Positions 1-12,807 of a stretch of 64,000 nt of DNA are shown in pieces. The stretch comes from Flammula alnicola (Eukaryota > Basidiomycota > Agaricomycetes > Agaricales > Strophariaceae), in contig JADNRV010000151.1 of assembly GCA_015499995.1 (NCBI GenBank), forward strand, positions 62,001 to 126,000. The letters are read 5' to 3'. A program made the translations under genes and the position numbers. Every line of letters starts with the position of its first letter. Position 1 is the first letter of the stretch. The notes beneath the pieces are model-generated. The model made no database searches. It was not told the DNA's origin and worked only from the letters and a program-made list of their open reading frames with translations.

Positions 1-264
1 GGCGGCAAGAACTCCCGCTTCCGCACACAACTCCGCGATGGTCTGAGCAATGGCTAATTTTCCGCATCCAGCTGGACCATACATCCACAGAAAATACTGT
101 ATATGTTTAGGATCCTCGAGACAGTCCATGGTCTTTTTGTTGATGGCTTGTCGCGTATGAGGGTGGCATTTCGGCGGATCGAAACGCTCAGCGGAGTCAT
201 GGAATGCGCCCAATGCGATGTTCTGTCGCAGGATCTCCATAGCTGATAGATGTTTAGTGAACAT
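1..264 (-). CDS. NACHT-domain NLR-like protein, N-terminal part (cut by window edge)
   Basis: The minus strand reads from an ATG at 264 through a typical fungal NLR linker (a GAFHDSAERFDPPKCHPHTR segment) into a P-loop reading GPAGCGKLA and runs off the window. The family consists of STAND NTPases that act in self/non-self recognition and regulated cell death. The Walker A residue after the Lys is Leu (codon TTA) where Ser or Thr normally binds the Mg2+, so nucleotide binding is probably impaired. No in-frame stop lies just upstream of the ATG, and a short 5' exon with the usual N-terminal motif may exist. The gene is divergent from a second NACHT gene starting about 435 bp away. NACHT family assignment is firm; function is inferred. 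Confidence 0.8.
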   Translation of the reverse strand, partial: MFTKHLSAMEILRQNIALGAFHDSAERFDPPKCHPHTRQAINKKTMDCLEDPKHIQYFLWMYGPAGCGKLAIAQTIAELCAEAGVLAA

Positions 265-699
265 TTTCCTACTTAAATTGATTTTCGTGAGCTAGACATA
301 TCCTTGGCGCGGCTGGCACCGAGGTTGGCTGACGTATGGATATGTTGCAATACCCTGAGCCTCGGAGAACATTGTCTCTGTCAGGAAATGCTGAGAATGG
401 TGGGTCCAGAGACGGAGGACGTGACGGCGAAAGAAAGAAGGACAGAAAGGTACATAAATAGATTGGTTAGATGGTGTGGTGTCGTGCGTGGTTCGTGGGA
501 GTGACAATCCAACGTTGAACGGGGGCTGTGCAGGCACACTTCCACTGCCTTCAAAGTTACTTCGACATCAACTCACGGCTTCCAACCATTTTTAAGTGAG
601 ATTTCCCTAGGTCTATGTACCGACTAAACTCTACGCTGCTCACGCGATTCGCTGTTATTTACCGCGCCTTCAGAAAACCCAAAGAAGCCAGCCGAGAGA

Positions 700-2709
700 A
701 TGGCTTACTTTGAAGACTCTCGAGACGTCATTTTTTCCGATTGTACACTCAATGGAGTATTCAACATTGGGTTGAGTGGTGTGTAACAAGACCATATACC
801 AGCCAAACCTTCGTAACTTAGGCTATTTTATAGGGCTTCAAATATTATCTCAGAGTATCACACCCGGCGCAACACATGATGCTGCACAACAGGATCCCCC
901 TTCAAAGTGTCATCCAGATACGCGCAAAAAAGTAATCAAGACAATCCTCGAGTGGACACATGGGCCTCTTGAGACCGACGAGTCGCGAATATTTTGGATG
1001 AATGGTCCAGCGGGCGTAGGAAAGACAGCAATCGCATGGACAGTCTGCGAGCGACTGCTGGAGTCCGGTCAACTTGGTGGAAGCTTCTTCTTTTCACGAA
1101 TGGCGGCTGGGCGGAACACCTATGAATCCCTCTTTCCTGCTATTGCATACCAGCTCGCTAGCGCCGACCGACCGACAATTCGCAAAGCAATTGAGGAGAA
1201 AATCAAGGACGATCCTGCGATTCCGAAGAAAAATATGAAGCTCCAACTCGAAAAGCTCATCATTGAACCCCTTCGACTACTCGATCCGGCTACAAGCCCC
1301 CTCATCATTGTCATTGATGGACTCGATGAATGCCAAGGAGAGACGACCCAGAAAGCAATAGTCCAACTCCTGGGCTCCCTGTCTCGATACCCAAGTCTTC
1401 CTGTCAAGTTTATCCTGATGAGCCGACCGGAGCCTTGGATTCAACACGAATTCGACACTCTGTTGTTATTGCCGCATACTCGTCGAACCTTTCTTGAGCA
1501 AACATCAGAGACAGACGAAGATATTCGGACTTTTCTTCGATCGGGGTTCACAGATATCTGCAGCGCCCCAGACCACCAACGGACAATGGTAAATGTACCG
1601 AAGCCCTGGCCTAGCCCCAGCGTTGTTGGTGAGTTTGTCGAAGGGGCATCGGGACAATTCATCTACGCCTCGACAGTGCTTAAATTCGTCGGCGACCCAT
1701 CCAATCAACCTACTGTTCAGCTCGACCTTATCCTTAGTGCCGCCAGGGCTTCGAACATTGGTAACTCGACCAATCCCCTGGCCGCCCTCGATCGGCTGTA
1801 TGTCCAGATTCTCTCAACATCTGTGGACAAGCAGCAGACCTTGGATGTTTTGGGCGCCGTCATTGCCCTGACTGAGATCAATGTTGTTAATGCTTACGTG
1901 CATTACTTAACCAAGCCCTGTCGAGTCGCGGAAGAGCTCCTTGGTCTTCAACCCGAGAAGGCTTTGAGGACAATTCGGTCCCTGGTAGATGTTTCCAAGG
2001 ATGGCGTGGTCAAATTCTTCCATAAATCCTTGCCGGACTTTCTGCTTGATGCTTCTCGGTCTGGCGATTACTTTATTGACATTAATGCGATGCACAGTCG
2101 CATTACCCTTGCATGTTTAAAAGCGATCAGACTCAACCCCGATATAGGTGAGACCTAGCTTTGCATATCTACTGCTTACTGGTGTTTATTCATTGTTAAC
2201 AAACAGTCGTGTGTGACTGGTCTATTTGGCTGGTCAAGGGGCAAGCAGCTTATTTCTGGGATACTCACTCGCAGTTATCCTCAGTATCCGACCAGGACCG
2301 ACTTTGTGATGAAATCAAGAGAATTAATCCTTCCTTATTTTACTACCATCTTGTGCGGGAATGGGTTGCTGAAAGGGCTTTGAAAGTTCGGCATAGGCTC
2401 CACATGAGGTACTATCTATTTGTATTTTTCTGCAGAGGACTATTTGGAATTAACATTTCTCTGCCTTTCAGACAAACAGAACCATCAGAGACTCTCCAAA
2501 CTGGTTTTCGGTACCTACCCCGTCGAAAAGGTAATTGGATAGAGTCAATAGAGGTGGGTGCTAGTCCCTTGCGGGCAATAACATTGTTTATTTCTGCCTT
2601 GACACATATTAAAACGGACTTGATCCTCCTTAGGAATGCCATCGTCACAACCGCCCTAGTGAAGCATCTATATATTTTCGAGCAGCGTTCCACGTTTTTT
2701 GGGACCTGA
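700..2709 (+). CDS. NACHT-domain NLR-like STAND NTPase
   Basis: Proposed exons are 700-778, 834-2147, 2207-about 2408 and a less certain 3' part ending at TGA 2707-2709. The first exon supplies the N-terminal motif common in mushroom NLRs (SRDVIFSDCTLNGVFNIG), then the PPSKCHPDTR linker, Walker A GPAGVGKTA (near 1010-1035), Walker B LIIVIDGLDEC (near 1300) and a sensor-like FILMSRPEPW. The intron 2148-2206 keeps phase (g|tc). No WD40, ankyrin or TPR repeats follow the NACHT-winged-helix part, so the protein is short for the family, or the C-terminal exons have decayed. Likely a cytosolic sensor; the ligand is unknown. The neighbouring gene at 1-264 is a divergent paralogue. Confidence 0.8.
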
Positions 2710-4198
2710 GAAAGAGATACGGCAGCGGGAACAACTGAGAACTTAGCGACCTGGAGGGGTATGGTTCTGAAGAGCTGCGGTCGAACTACAAACATGCCAT
2801 ACATACATGACTTTAAATTCCTGCTCCGTCCAGCCAGCGGTGCGGAAGTGGCAGCATCTGCTTTTGATGATTAGATTGCCTATTAGTAAATCGGGAAGGA
2901 GTCCGAGTTGGAGGATGCTAGTTGCCATTCTTAAGCTTCACTGGCAGCTTCATGGCTGGAATAGAAGACGAGCGTGTCCCAGCTCGCGGTGTGACGCGCT
3001 TTCCACACTCAGAATTTATCAAACAATTTCAATTATCGCTGGTCAACCGTAAGTAGGCAGGCGTATTAGCGCTAATATTCTCTTGCAGGTACACGCACAT
3101 CTTCGGAGTGAGCTACGTACCATCTGACTGTGTACTTATACAGGGTACTTACTTCACCGACATTATATAAAGATCATGTCGACTTAGCTCTGATTTGATC
3201 TCATCTCACACTCCCTATCACCGTACGTCCATCACTTATGGGACAAAATTCTAAATTTATCAAAGGAACGGAAGGCCGCCGTCTCTCGAACTCCTTCCTT
3301 CCTTCCTTCCTTCCTTCCTTCGAACTTCTGCGTCGAGATTTGATTTGATCAGCATGCCGAGCCTCGAGAAACGTGGCGCGGCGTGGCGCGCGACGACGCC
3401 ACACCGAGGCCTAGGCACCGTATGCGCCACACTGTGTCCCACCGAAACCGAAACACCGAATTCCACTGGATATCAACAGTAGAAGGAAAGAGAAGAAAAG
3501 AGGGGAGGCGAGAATAGAGATATGCTATGTGTGCGATATGTACAACAGAATAAAGAGAAAGCCAAGTACAGCCTCTACAAATGAGCCTATCGATATACTT
3601 ACTGTAAATACCCTGTAGAAATCGAGAGGAAGAAATAAAGGGAATCCGGAGGGAGGAAGGGATGGCAGAGAGAGGTAAATAGGATGGAGAATTATACATA
3701 GGACCCAGAGGAAATAGGATGGAGATCGAGCAGAGAACAACGTGACAGGAGAGGGAATTAACTATAGAACAGAGGCAGAGGCGGGGGGGATAGATGATGG
3801 TGATGATAGTATGGCACAGGACTAGAGAAAGAGATCCATGAGAAGAAATTTGAGATGGGTGGTGCGGTATGCTGTTACGATGATGACGAGACGACTAGGC
3901 GAGGGGAGAGTTGACGTTGATCGAGCGGAATGGGTGGCCAGAGAAAATTAGTGCAAAAAAAATCGACACACGATGACAGATGAGGTGACGAGATGAGCCG
4001 ATCCAAAGTGATGGCGGGCATGGAGGAGGCGAAAGAAAGAGGGAAAGCAAAAAACAAAGAGTATGGAGAGTTCCTCAAAAACCCAGGACTGGCCCACTAA
4101 CGCGGAGCCTAATTGTTAAACAAAATAAAAAAAGCGACAAGAACCTTTCCTCCTAACCAACCGCCAGCCTAAGCCCAACAAGCCCACCAACCCGCCCC
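2710..4198. other. Intergenic, no gene recognised
   Basis: No ORF here shows coding character. The stretch holds a (TTCC)n microsatellite at about 3294-3320 and a purine-biased segment at about 3480-4080, probably the 3' flank of the zinc-finger gene. Confidence 0.6.
3294..3320 (+). repeat. TTCC tetranucleotide microsatellite
   Basis: Direct reading shows about six consecutive TTCC units. Nothing indicates a function. Confidence 0.9.
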
Positions 4199-6422
4199 TC
4201 ACATCATCATGACATTCTCCAACACCGGATCGTTCAGCCTATGCGACCGATGCGGATGCGTCGTGTACATCCCCACCACCGCCGTCGGCTGTTGTGGTTG
4301 CTGTTGTGGCTGCTGCTGCTGCTGCCCATGTCCATGCGTCTGCCCTTGTCCTAATCCCTGCCCACGCCCCAGAGCTCCATACCCCGGCCCACCTCCACCC
4401 CCAACCGGATCATACCTGCCCTCACCCAGCCTACCATCCCCACGACCACCGCCATGATCATCATACTTCACCCTCGCCGCCCCTCTCCCCGGCCTCTGTC
4501 CATCCTCACTTCCTCGACCTCGACCCCCACCCCCACCGCCGCCCGCACTCCCACTCCCGCCCTCCGTATCAACGTCGACCTCCATCTCGCCCTCGCCCTC
4601 GCCCCCGCTACTGTTGTCGTTGCTGTGATCGCTTCTGTGTCTGTCGTGGTGGTTGCTGGTCGATATGATCCTTCCACCACCGACACCCCCGCCGAAACTC
4701 GTGCTCGGACCCCCACCAGTCCCGCTGCTATTGCTATTCGAGCCCTCGGCGCCGCGCTCGACGTGTCTTTTCGACTTTTTGCGGCAGTACTTGTCCCAGT
4801 GGCGTTGCAGCGCGTCTTGTCTGTAGAAACAAGAAAGAAGGAGGGAAGAAGGAGGGAGGAGGGGCGACAGTCAACGGAAAAATAAAAATATTAAAAAAGC
4901 AAGAACCACGAACAACCAAAACCCACCTCGTAAGCACCCTCCCGCAAAACTGGCACCTACACCCGCCCGAGCCGTCCGTATGCCTCGACTCCTTATGCCG
5001 CCTCACATCCCCGCTGCGCGTGAATATCTGCCCACACACATCGCACGGGTACCGCTTGACCTTGCGCGACGGGCGCGCGGGGGCCGCGAAGGTGTTCGTC
5101 TCCGACCCGCCAGGGCCAGCGCGCGGTGGGGGCGTGTATCCCTCCCCCTCGTCGCGCTCGTCGTCGTCGTCCTCTGAGAGGGATATAGAGGCTGGGGCTG
5201 ATGCCGAGTTGTTGCTCGCGTAGTTGTTCGCGTAGTTGTTGTAGCCACCACTCCCACTCCCACTTGCATGCGCGTTCTGGTTCATATTCGAAGACGAGGT
5301 CGTCACCATCGCGGCATCAGCAGTAGCGTCAGCAGCCTCCGCCGCCGCGAGCCTCCTCTCCGCCGCCGACGGCCGTGGGATCACAGGGACAGGGCGCAGC
5401 GACGCCGAGGTCTTAGCCGCGTTCTTCGACAGGCGCGGCTTGGGCATGCGCGGGGGCTTGAGCACGAACTGCGCCCCGCCGACGTTGTGCATGTTCAGCA
5501 ACAGGTGCTCCTGCGGCGCGAGGGGCGCCTGCGCGGGGTGGTGCTGCTGCATCGCGAAATGGTGCATCGTCTGCCCCTGGTTTTGCAGCAGCGGGTGGGC
5601 GTGGGGCTGGGGTAGTGTTGGAGTGTCGGGGGTTGGTGTTGCGGGTGGTGTCGCGTCGACGGCTGTTGGACATGACGTGAAGAAGAAAAAGAAGCAGGAG
5701 GAGGGGGCTGCTGCTGCTGTCGTTGAGGCGGGTATCGCTGATGTACCAGCGGCGGCTGCGGTGCAGGAGCAGGAGGCGGAGGAGCGTGGTGATATTGCCG
5801 ATAATCTCTCGGCGGGACATCCGAGTCGGGATAGTCAAATTCACGCGAGTCGTTGGGGTAATCATAGTCGTACGATCCGCTGCGCGGGGGCGGAGGGGGT
5901 GAGGGCGAGTAGCTCCGGCGCGGCGAGGCGGGATAGCTGCGATGGTGCTGGGGGAGGCCGGATAGCTGCTGATGGAGGGCGATCGTGTCGAGGGGGGCGG
6001 GGGGTAGGACTGGCGCGGGTGTGGGTGATGGTGCTGGCCCGGTGGGGACGGTGCTAACAGAGGGCGCGTCGACGAGGAGGACGCGACGGGGCGGTGGGGC
6101 TGTGCAGCGCGACCATGCCAGGCATAGGATGGCGCGATGGGCGGGTCGTGGATGGGGGCAGGGGCGGCGCAGTCACTGGAGGTATCGCGGGAGTGGGAGA
6201 AGCGGCGATCGCGGTCGTGGGGGCCGATGTAGGAGGGCGGGAGGCATGTGACGGCGGGGGCTTGACACGTGTTTCCTCGAGGCGGTGTCGGTTTTGTGAG
6301 TCAGAGGCCCAGGGAGGACTGGGGATGGGCTTGAGTTGCTCGTCCCGCGAAGGCGGCGCTGGTGCGGGCTCTCTGATCACTCGAAAGTCTGCAAATGGCT
6401 TTTTCTTGTCTTTCATCCGCAT
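4199..6422 (-). CDS. C2H2 zinc-finger protein with low-complexity flanks
   Basis: The 3' exon (4199-4820) and the preceding exon (from 4927 upward) join across an intron at 4821-4926 in correct phase (acg ag|a caa). Together they give two zinc fingers: CDVCGQIFTRSGDVRRHKESRH and CQFCGRVLTR-QDALQRHWDKYC, the second ending in Cys. Upstream are an acidic Ser/Asp patch, long Gln/Pro/His-rich segments and a Tyr-rich stretch (YDYDYPNDSREFDYP); downstream are poly-Gly and a Gln/Pro run. The layout suggests a nuclear transcription factor, but no orthologue is recognised. The N-terminal half lies in different frames (coding-like text shifts near 5600-5680 and near 6060-6110), so there are either extra small introns or indels; the start at 6422 is tentative. 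Confidence 0.6.
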
Positions 6423-6822
6423 CCGGGGAGGCAAAGAGTCGGACGGCTTCTCTGCTTGGTCGTCCCATGTCGCGGGGAAAGGGTCGGGTTGACGGGGCTG
6501 CGGGGGGGCGAGGGTGGGGAATGGGGTGTTTCGGTGGGATGGAATGATTTATGGTCAGAGTTGTTGTCTGTGGAGGGACTGGGAGACGAATGATTGGTGG
6601 TGGGCATGAGGAAAGAGAAGGCCAATGTTTGACTGCGCCACTCTTTTCCCTATAAGTACAAACCATGTGGCCCGGCTCTCGGTTCTCTTGCTTGCATAAG
6701 TAATTCACGCCGCACTCTGTTCGTGGAAATCATTCCTCTTCCTCCGAGAATTTTTTGTCGCCCGTGTTGCCTAGAGTGTGGAGTAAACATCAACAATCCA
6801 TCCCAACCAACCGTCGTTCAAC

Positions 6823-7103
6823 ATGCATGTCATCGTCACCAATGTCCAGTTGAATGATGAAACTACGCCCGGCGAAGATTGGTACCGTGCCTATTCTCCT
6901 CTCCTCCTGTGCCTTCCTGTGCCGCCACACTCTCCCACCACGCTAAAAAAAGGCGATATCACTCCTCGAGCATCAAGGCCCCTCCTTACCGCACACACCG
7001 CAACTGGACCCACGAAAAGCAATGCCGAGCGCTTGTTAGGCTGCTCGGCTGTCCAGCACCCTGTATCGATGGGGTTGTCCCCCAGCACCGGTCCATCGAT
7101 TGA
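6823..7103 (+). CDS. Possible small spliced gene, 70 residues, unknown
   Basis: An ATG at 6823 follows a pyrimidine/CAAC-rich leader. Exon 6823-6881 joins exon 6953-7103 across a 71-nt intron with GTACCG donor, a CTAA branch-like site and AAG acceptor, and phase is kept (tg|g = Trp). The product begins MHVIVTNVQLNDETTPGEDW and ends at TGA. It has no signal peptide or recognised domain; it contains three Cys. It is divergent from the zinc-finger gene. The good splice phase is the main support; it could be fortuitous. Confidence 0.35.
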
Positions 7104-9632
7104 TTACTGCATAAAAAAATGAGGCGCAGTGTGAGGCGCTGTTGTCCGTTTATGGCGGATTACACGCAACAGGCACCGAAAACAGTCACGCGATCGCATC
7201 ATTTGTGTGGCGCGGCCCGAAAGACCGACGAAAATTTCCAAACAAAGGTTCATCCTTGTCCCTTTCCTGCGACGCCTCGCACCTCGATCCAAATGACTTT
7301 CGACGCCCTCGACAAGTCAATATTTCAATCGCTGTGTGGTGTGGCACCCTCGGTTCTGCGAATGATCATGAATCATGATCATGATCAATCAAGCGCTACT
7401 GCCGCCACAGCATCGTCCGGCATCCAACGGCGATAACGTTTGTTCACGTAACGAATTCAGTACGTTAGGTGCGCCGCTTTAGCCTCGTTGCGACGCGAAG
7501 AGGCGCATAGGCGCCGAGCGTGGGAGGGACGGGAATCGTCCATCCGACTCGGAGGATGTATCATTGTCAGTCGTGCAACCACGTAAGTACCAAGATTCGT
7601 GTCGTTTAACGCGGTCTCAGTCTGCTTAGAGGCGATGCCCTGGACGACCTCGATGCAGCTTGGATTACGCCACATAAGTATTTTTACCCCTCCCCTCATT
7701 GTCAATCTACTTATGTCGTCAGCCTTTCGTGGGTGGCCTTCCTACTTTAGCACTCTACAGGGCCCCGGACAACTGTCTGCCTGCAAAGGCCGAGAATTGT
7801 GGGAGATGGTGGTGTTGAAACCCCTTCGAATATTCAATATGTCGTCACGGGGAAAGGACGTACGTCTCCATGTGCCCGCGTTAACGGTCGTCAGTAATTA
7901 ATCACGTCTGACAAATTCCACTTGAAACTCTAGTGTTGAACGTTGAACGTTGAACGATGAGCCCCTGATGTTATGATGGGCATATCCTCAGTGGTTGCCA
8001 GTGGCGGTGTCAGTCAATCTCGGACACAAGGATAATAATAAACATGCACTTGGCTTTTTGTGATACATATGAGTTACGGTATGGTATTATAGAGAGATCT
8101 TCGGGTTCGCTGACGACTTTTCATCATCGTCCGCATGCATGTACCAGAACTGGCGTCGAGACGATGGATACGGCTGAGGGACAGTTACGCCACATATGTA
8201 TGTAAATATGTACTCTTACCCCGGGTCGATCTCCACACGTGGGAGGTCGGAAATTATTTGCCGAGGCATATTATTGTCACTGCATGCAACATGTAGGATG
8301 TCAGATGATCATCCTGATGAGGTTTATGAACAGGAAGTTTGAACCTAACTCACGGACTGAGTACTTACCTGTGAATATGACTGAGTACTTGTGAGTATGG
8401 ACACTTTAATTACTTCAACCAAGATCGTGCATGGCAGGTGGGCCCCGGACCTGTGATTTGATACTTATCAAAAGGATGTCTGAGTGCTTTGGACATTGGA
8501 ATGGTGTTAAATATGAGGTGAAGATGAGAAATAAATTTAGAGGTGTCGTCTACAATGACAAGGACTGAATTTGCAGAAAAAAGGAAGTAGGCTGACAATT
8601 CCTTCGATTATGCTGTGTTTGCGAGAAGATTAAGCAAGGGAACTCGAGACAGTAAGAAAAAATGATTCTGAACGTCTTTTCGGATATCCAAATTAACCGA
8701 CGGATTTGGGACAGATATTTAGTTGATATCATTCAATGTTACTGGTTCATCAATGTTACTGGTTCAATGGAAATTGTGGATAACCTGAGCGAACAAGAAA
8801 GACTTGTGCAAAGTTACAATTCAAAATTTACTCCAATAGCATGCATAAATGCTCTTTCCAAGGAATATCGGCATGAAAAAAACAAGCGAGTAAGTTATTA
8901 ATATCTTGCGAGAATAAATTGGTATTGGAATGGGAATTGGAATTGAAATTTATCATGGCTAACTACATTACATAAGTAATTCAGGTAACCGCTAGCGCAT
9001 CGAAGAAAACAAAAGCACGGAAGAGAAAAGAAAGGAAAGGAAAAGACTACGGAGAATGACGGATAGAGAGGCGCGGGGTACTGGAAGTGATGTGGGAGAG
9101 GTGAGAAGGTAAAGTCACTATACGAGGTTCTGCAGAGCTACGAGAAGAAGAAAAAGGAGAAAAGGTTTGGCGCACAATACCCCAAATTCGTCCAGCTAGT
9201 CTGATAGCCGCCAAGTGACACTCATTCGCAAGACGCAAGCGCAAGCGTAACTTTGAAACGTGGCGCGTCGAAGTGTCACGTGCCTTGAAACGATCACTGT
9301 CAGTATGTTGCTGTACACAGTGTCCGAGTCGAACCATATCGAACCACCGTTGTTCCATCAGGAATTGTGCCAGTGGAACGGTGTGGGATGTAAAGATAAC
9401 AATCTAAGCGCCCACCCCGAGTCATTATCTTCCCGCATCTGGGTTTGCAGGGACCGAAAATGATCCTTGGTCACGATTGCTGTGTGTGAATCATGCCCCG
9501 AGTCATCGAATACGCCTCGCGGCGCTCAGAAGCTTCACATTAATTCATTCTGCCTCTCCACATCCTTGACCGCCTCGAAATCCTTCTCTTTCTCTTTCTC
9601 TTCCGCTTCACGACTACGACCACTGCCGCTTG
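7104..9632. other. Intergenic, no gene recognised
   Basis: Several short ORFs have no coding character. The stretch includes tandem GTTGAAC heptamers (about 7934-7956), a palindromic ATGATCATG cluster (about 7363-7386) and an AT-rich segment at about 8400-8950. Confidence 0.55.
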
Positions 9633-12411
9633 ATGTCGAGCTTTGACGGGGTGCAACATGCTACCAGGAGAACTACCGGTTCTTCCTTGTTCTCAGATTC
9701 CAATGCCCTGACGCGCATCATGGGGTTCTCACTCGTCGCCTCGCTGTTTGATGGCCTTGGAGGAAGTGGAGGAGGTGCTGGTGGCGGAAATTCGGCGTTC
9801 ATGAACAGTGTGAGGCTGTTCATCTTGGGCACGATTATCGAGACGGGGAGGAGGCTCTTTCAGTGGGTTATTGAGAGATTTAAGCTCTTTCGTGCGTGTT
9901 TTTTCTCTTATTCGTTCTCCTGAGGTGTATTTGGGTTGGGGTTCTTTCGTTGCGCGCGATGGGGATGATTCGTCTTGTTGTTTCGGCTTAGAGTTGGTTT
10001 TGCTGGACGTTTATCTTCGCCTAACCTCCTCTTTCTTGCTCTCATCTAGAATACTCGATAACGGCCCAGTTCTCAGAAGGAGACCCAGCGTACGAGTGGT
10101 TAATCTTGTTCTTGGTACTTCCTATCCCTCCCTTCCCCCCCACATGAACTAACCTTCAACGCAACCATAGACAGAAGAGAAAGTATGGACCCGTTCGCGC
10201 CAATTCCGCGTCACCGCGACGAGCTCTCTGCGCAAATGGACCGTTAACGTCAATGACGCCTCAAGCACGACGCCCAAAGATGCTAACGCCGAGTACGTCC
10301 CTACGTACGAGGACGCGCAACTGTTTAGGTGGAGGGGCTACTGGGCAGAGATTCGCAGGTCCAAGACTACGACTTACAGCCCGGCGATGATGGGGAATCA
10401 GGTTACCGGGTCGTTGTATTTGACGTAAATGTTTCTTTGCGTTCTTTGGGTCTTGGTTTGGGTTCGAGTCTCGGACTTGAGCTGAACGACGACCTTGTGT
10501 GGACTTTGTGCTGATGATGGTGTTATCTTTATAGATTATATACACGCGATATGGGCGCGCTCTCCGCGCTGGTCGACGATGCTCGACAACGCTACGTGAA
10601 GACCAGCAGGCCGCACGTTATTGTGCACTCAATCGACCAAGTCCGTCACTTCCGTCTTGTCTTCCGTCCTCTTTTGTTCTTGCCTCCGAGTCGACACTGT
10701 TCTCTCAGGCCGTCCTCTCCTCTCTGCTTCTTCCATCTTATATCTTCTTCGCGCTACTTTGAACTAAGCTGACATCCCACCCTCTACCTTCTTCTAGGTC
10801 GGAGGATTCGGCCACCCCGGCTCGACATGGAACAGTGCAAAGCGCAAACAACGCCGTCCACTCAGCTCTATCATCCTGCAAGAAGGTGTCATACATTCAC
10901 TCGTGGAAGATGCGCGAGAGTTTATTCGAATGGAGGATTGGTACACCAAAGCAGGGATACCCCATCGTAGAGGGTATCTCTTGCATGGACCGCCTGGGAC
11001 GGGCAAGAGTATGTCGCTTTTCGTGATTGTTCGGGGATATTCTGACTAAAAAAATTATCGTGGCAGGTTCAACGATTTATGCTGTTGTGAGTTTCAACCC
11101 GTCCTTGCTCTATGGCTTCGCGAGTTCTCATCTGCTTATGCTGTTTGTTCTGATAGGCGGGCGAACTCGGTCTCGAGATTTATTCTCTCTCCCTGGCTTC
11201 TGGGTTGTACGTGCCACTCTTTCCTTCCATTTTCGCCTTAACCTTAACCTCAACCCTCTGATAGCGTCGATGACTCTTTCCTCCAACGAGCTGTAGGCGC
11301 CATTCCCAAGCAAGCCATCTTCCTTATCGAGGATATCGACTGCGCTTTTCCTTCGCGTGAGGAGCTAGAAGATGCTTCGGACAATGCACATATGGCAGGG
11401 GGATACTCTGGCATGGTCGTACCTGCACGACCAGGACATAGACAGCGCTCGACCGTTACACTTTCTGGGTTGTTGAATGTCCTGGACGGTGTTGGCAGTG
11501 AGGAGGGGAAGATATTCTTTGCTACTGTGGGTGTTCATTTTTACCTTCAGAGATGATTCGAATAGTTGCTGAATTTGCATTTTTATGGATTATAGACGAA
11601 CTATATCGACCGTTTGGACGCAGCCCTCCTCCGTCCCGGACGTATTGATAGGAAGATCCAGTACAAGCTCGCGACCAAAGCACAAGCAGCGGCGTTGTTC
11701 CGCCGATTCTACCCTGAATCATACACGACCCTACTCTCTGAAAAAGAAGAACCTCAATCCAACGGCCTCTCAGAAAAGGCAGCCCTCAACGAATCTCCAT
11801 CGCACACAAAAGTTACTCCAGCGGAGAAGGAAGCAGCACTCGCCGTTCTTGCGGAACAATTTGCCTCTCACGTGCCTGAACACGAATTCTCCACCGCCGA
11901 GCTGCAGGGGTACCTCCTTTCGTGCAAGCAAGAACCGGAGAAGGCCGTTGCTGGTATCGCCGAGTGGGTCGAGGCGGAGAGACAAGAGAGGGAGGAGAAG
12001 AGAGTGAGGGAAGAGGAGAGAGAGGCGAAGAAGAGAGAAAAGAAAGACGTAAGGGAAGCGCGGCAGCTGCAGGGCTCATTGGCGAAGTTGGGAAATATGG
12101 GAGGTTTGAATGTCTTTGGAGGCACCGGGGGTGCTGGTAATCCTAGTCCGATACCCATGACGGCGAAGACAGAGATTAATGGTGTTAATGGGGTTGGGTC
12201 TGGATTTGGTCCTGCTTCTGATCCTGCTACCCCTGCTGCTTCCATTCCTGCTGCAGCTTTGACCGTATCGTCTTCCGAAGATCTTTCTGATACCTCATCG
12301 AAAACCGGTGTGGTCCTGAATGGTTCGAAAGATATGGTTGAAGCGGTGGGTATCGAGTTTGCGAAGCAGGCGAAGGTTGTTCTGGTTAATGAGGTGGAGG
12401 TCAAAGCCTAG
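9633..12411 (+). CDS. BCS1-like AAA ATPase (mitochondrial chaperone BCS1 family)
   Basis: Nine exons fit with phase throughout: 9633-9891, 10050-10114, 10171-10424, 10535-10640, 10798-11008, 11067-11086, 11157-11206, 11265-11526, 11596-12411, giving about 680 residues. After an N-terminal hydrophobic segment comes the BCS1 N domain (AYEWLILFL, FRWRGYWAEIRR, GHPGSTWNSAKRKQRRPLSS), then the AAA core with Walker A GPPGTGKSS, Walker B AIFLIEDIDCAF and second region of homology TTNYIDRLDAALLRPGRIDRK. The C-terminal 200 residues are charged and then Gly/Ser-rich. The family member Bcs1 inserts the Rieske protein into complex III at the inner mitochondrial membrane. Mushrooms have many BCS1-like paralogues, so a role other than Rieske translocation is possible. 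Confidence 0.93.
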
Positions 12412-12807
12412 GGCAGCGTTTGCAAACAGCATTAGGACTATGCGCTTGTGTATTCAAGGATTGGGCATAGTGAATGTTGTATTGGAAGTTGTAGCATATG
12501 TAAATCTAGACATTGGAAAGGCTTACTTAGTGTGAGCTCGCTGAATATTCCGATACGGGTGGGTCACTTCATTTCTCTCATTTTCTTCATTCAATGTTTT
12601 TCAACATGTACCTCTGTACAAATATCTCTTCTTGTATTACTTATCTTGAGGTGTATCGTGTACAATTGGCGCCGGCTAAGTGCCCAAGTGCTTCTCATGT
12701 ACCATATCCGAGCATCAAGAACAATGAGTGCTGCAATTAGATCGGAGGACGAACGTGCATGTAAAAACAAATATGAGTATGAAGGATATTATGAGAGCTA
12801 TGTGCTT
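12412..12807. other. Convergent intergenic region
   Basis: This is the 3' flank shared by the BCS1-like gene and the MYND gene. No coding region or RNA gene is seen. Confidence 0.6.

Noticed and set aside
5440..6057. 205-codon plus-strand ORF, Gly/Ala/Arg-rich
   Set aside because: Antisense shadow of the Gln/Pro/Tyr-rich coding text of the zinc-finger gene.
8662..8901. 79-codon ORF
   Set aside because: AT-rich intergenic DNA with a local tandem repeat (TTACTGGTTCA); no coding signs.
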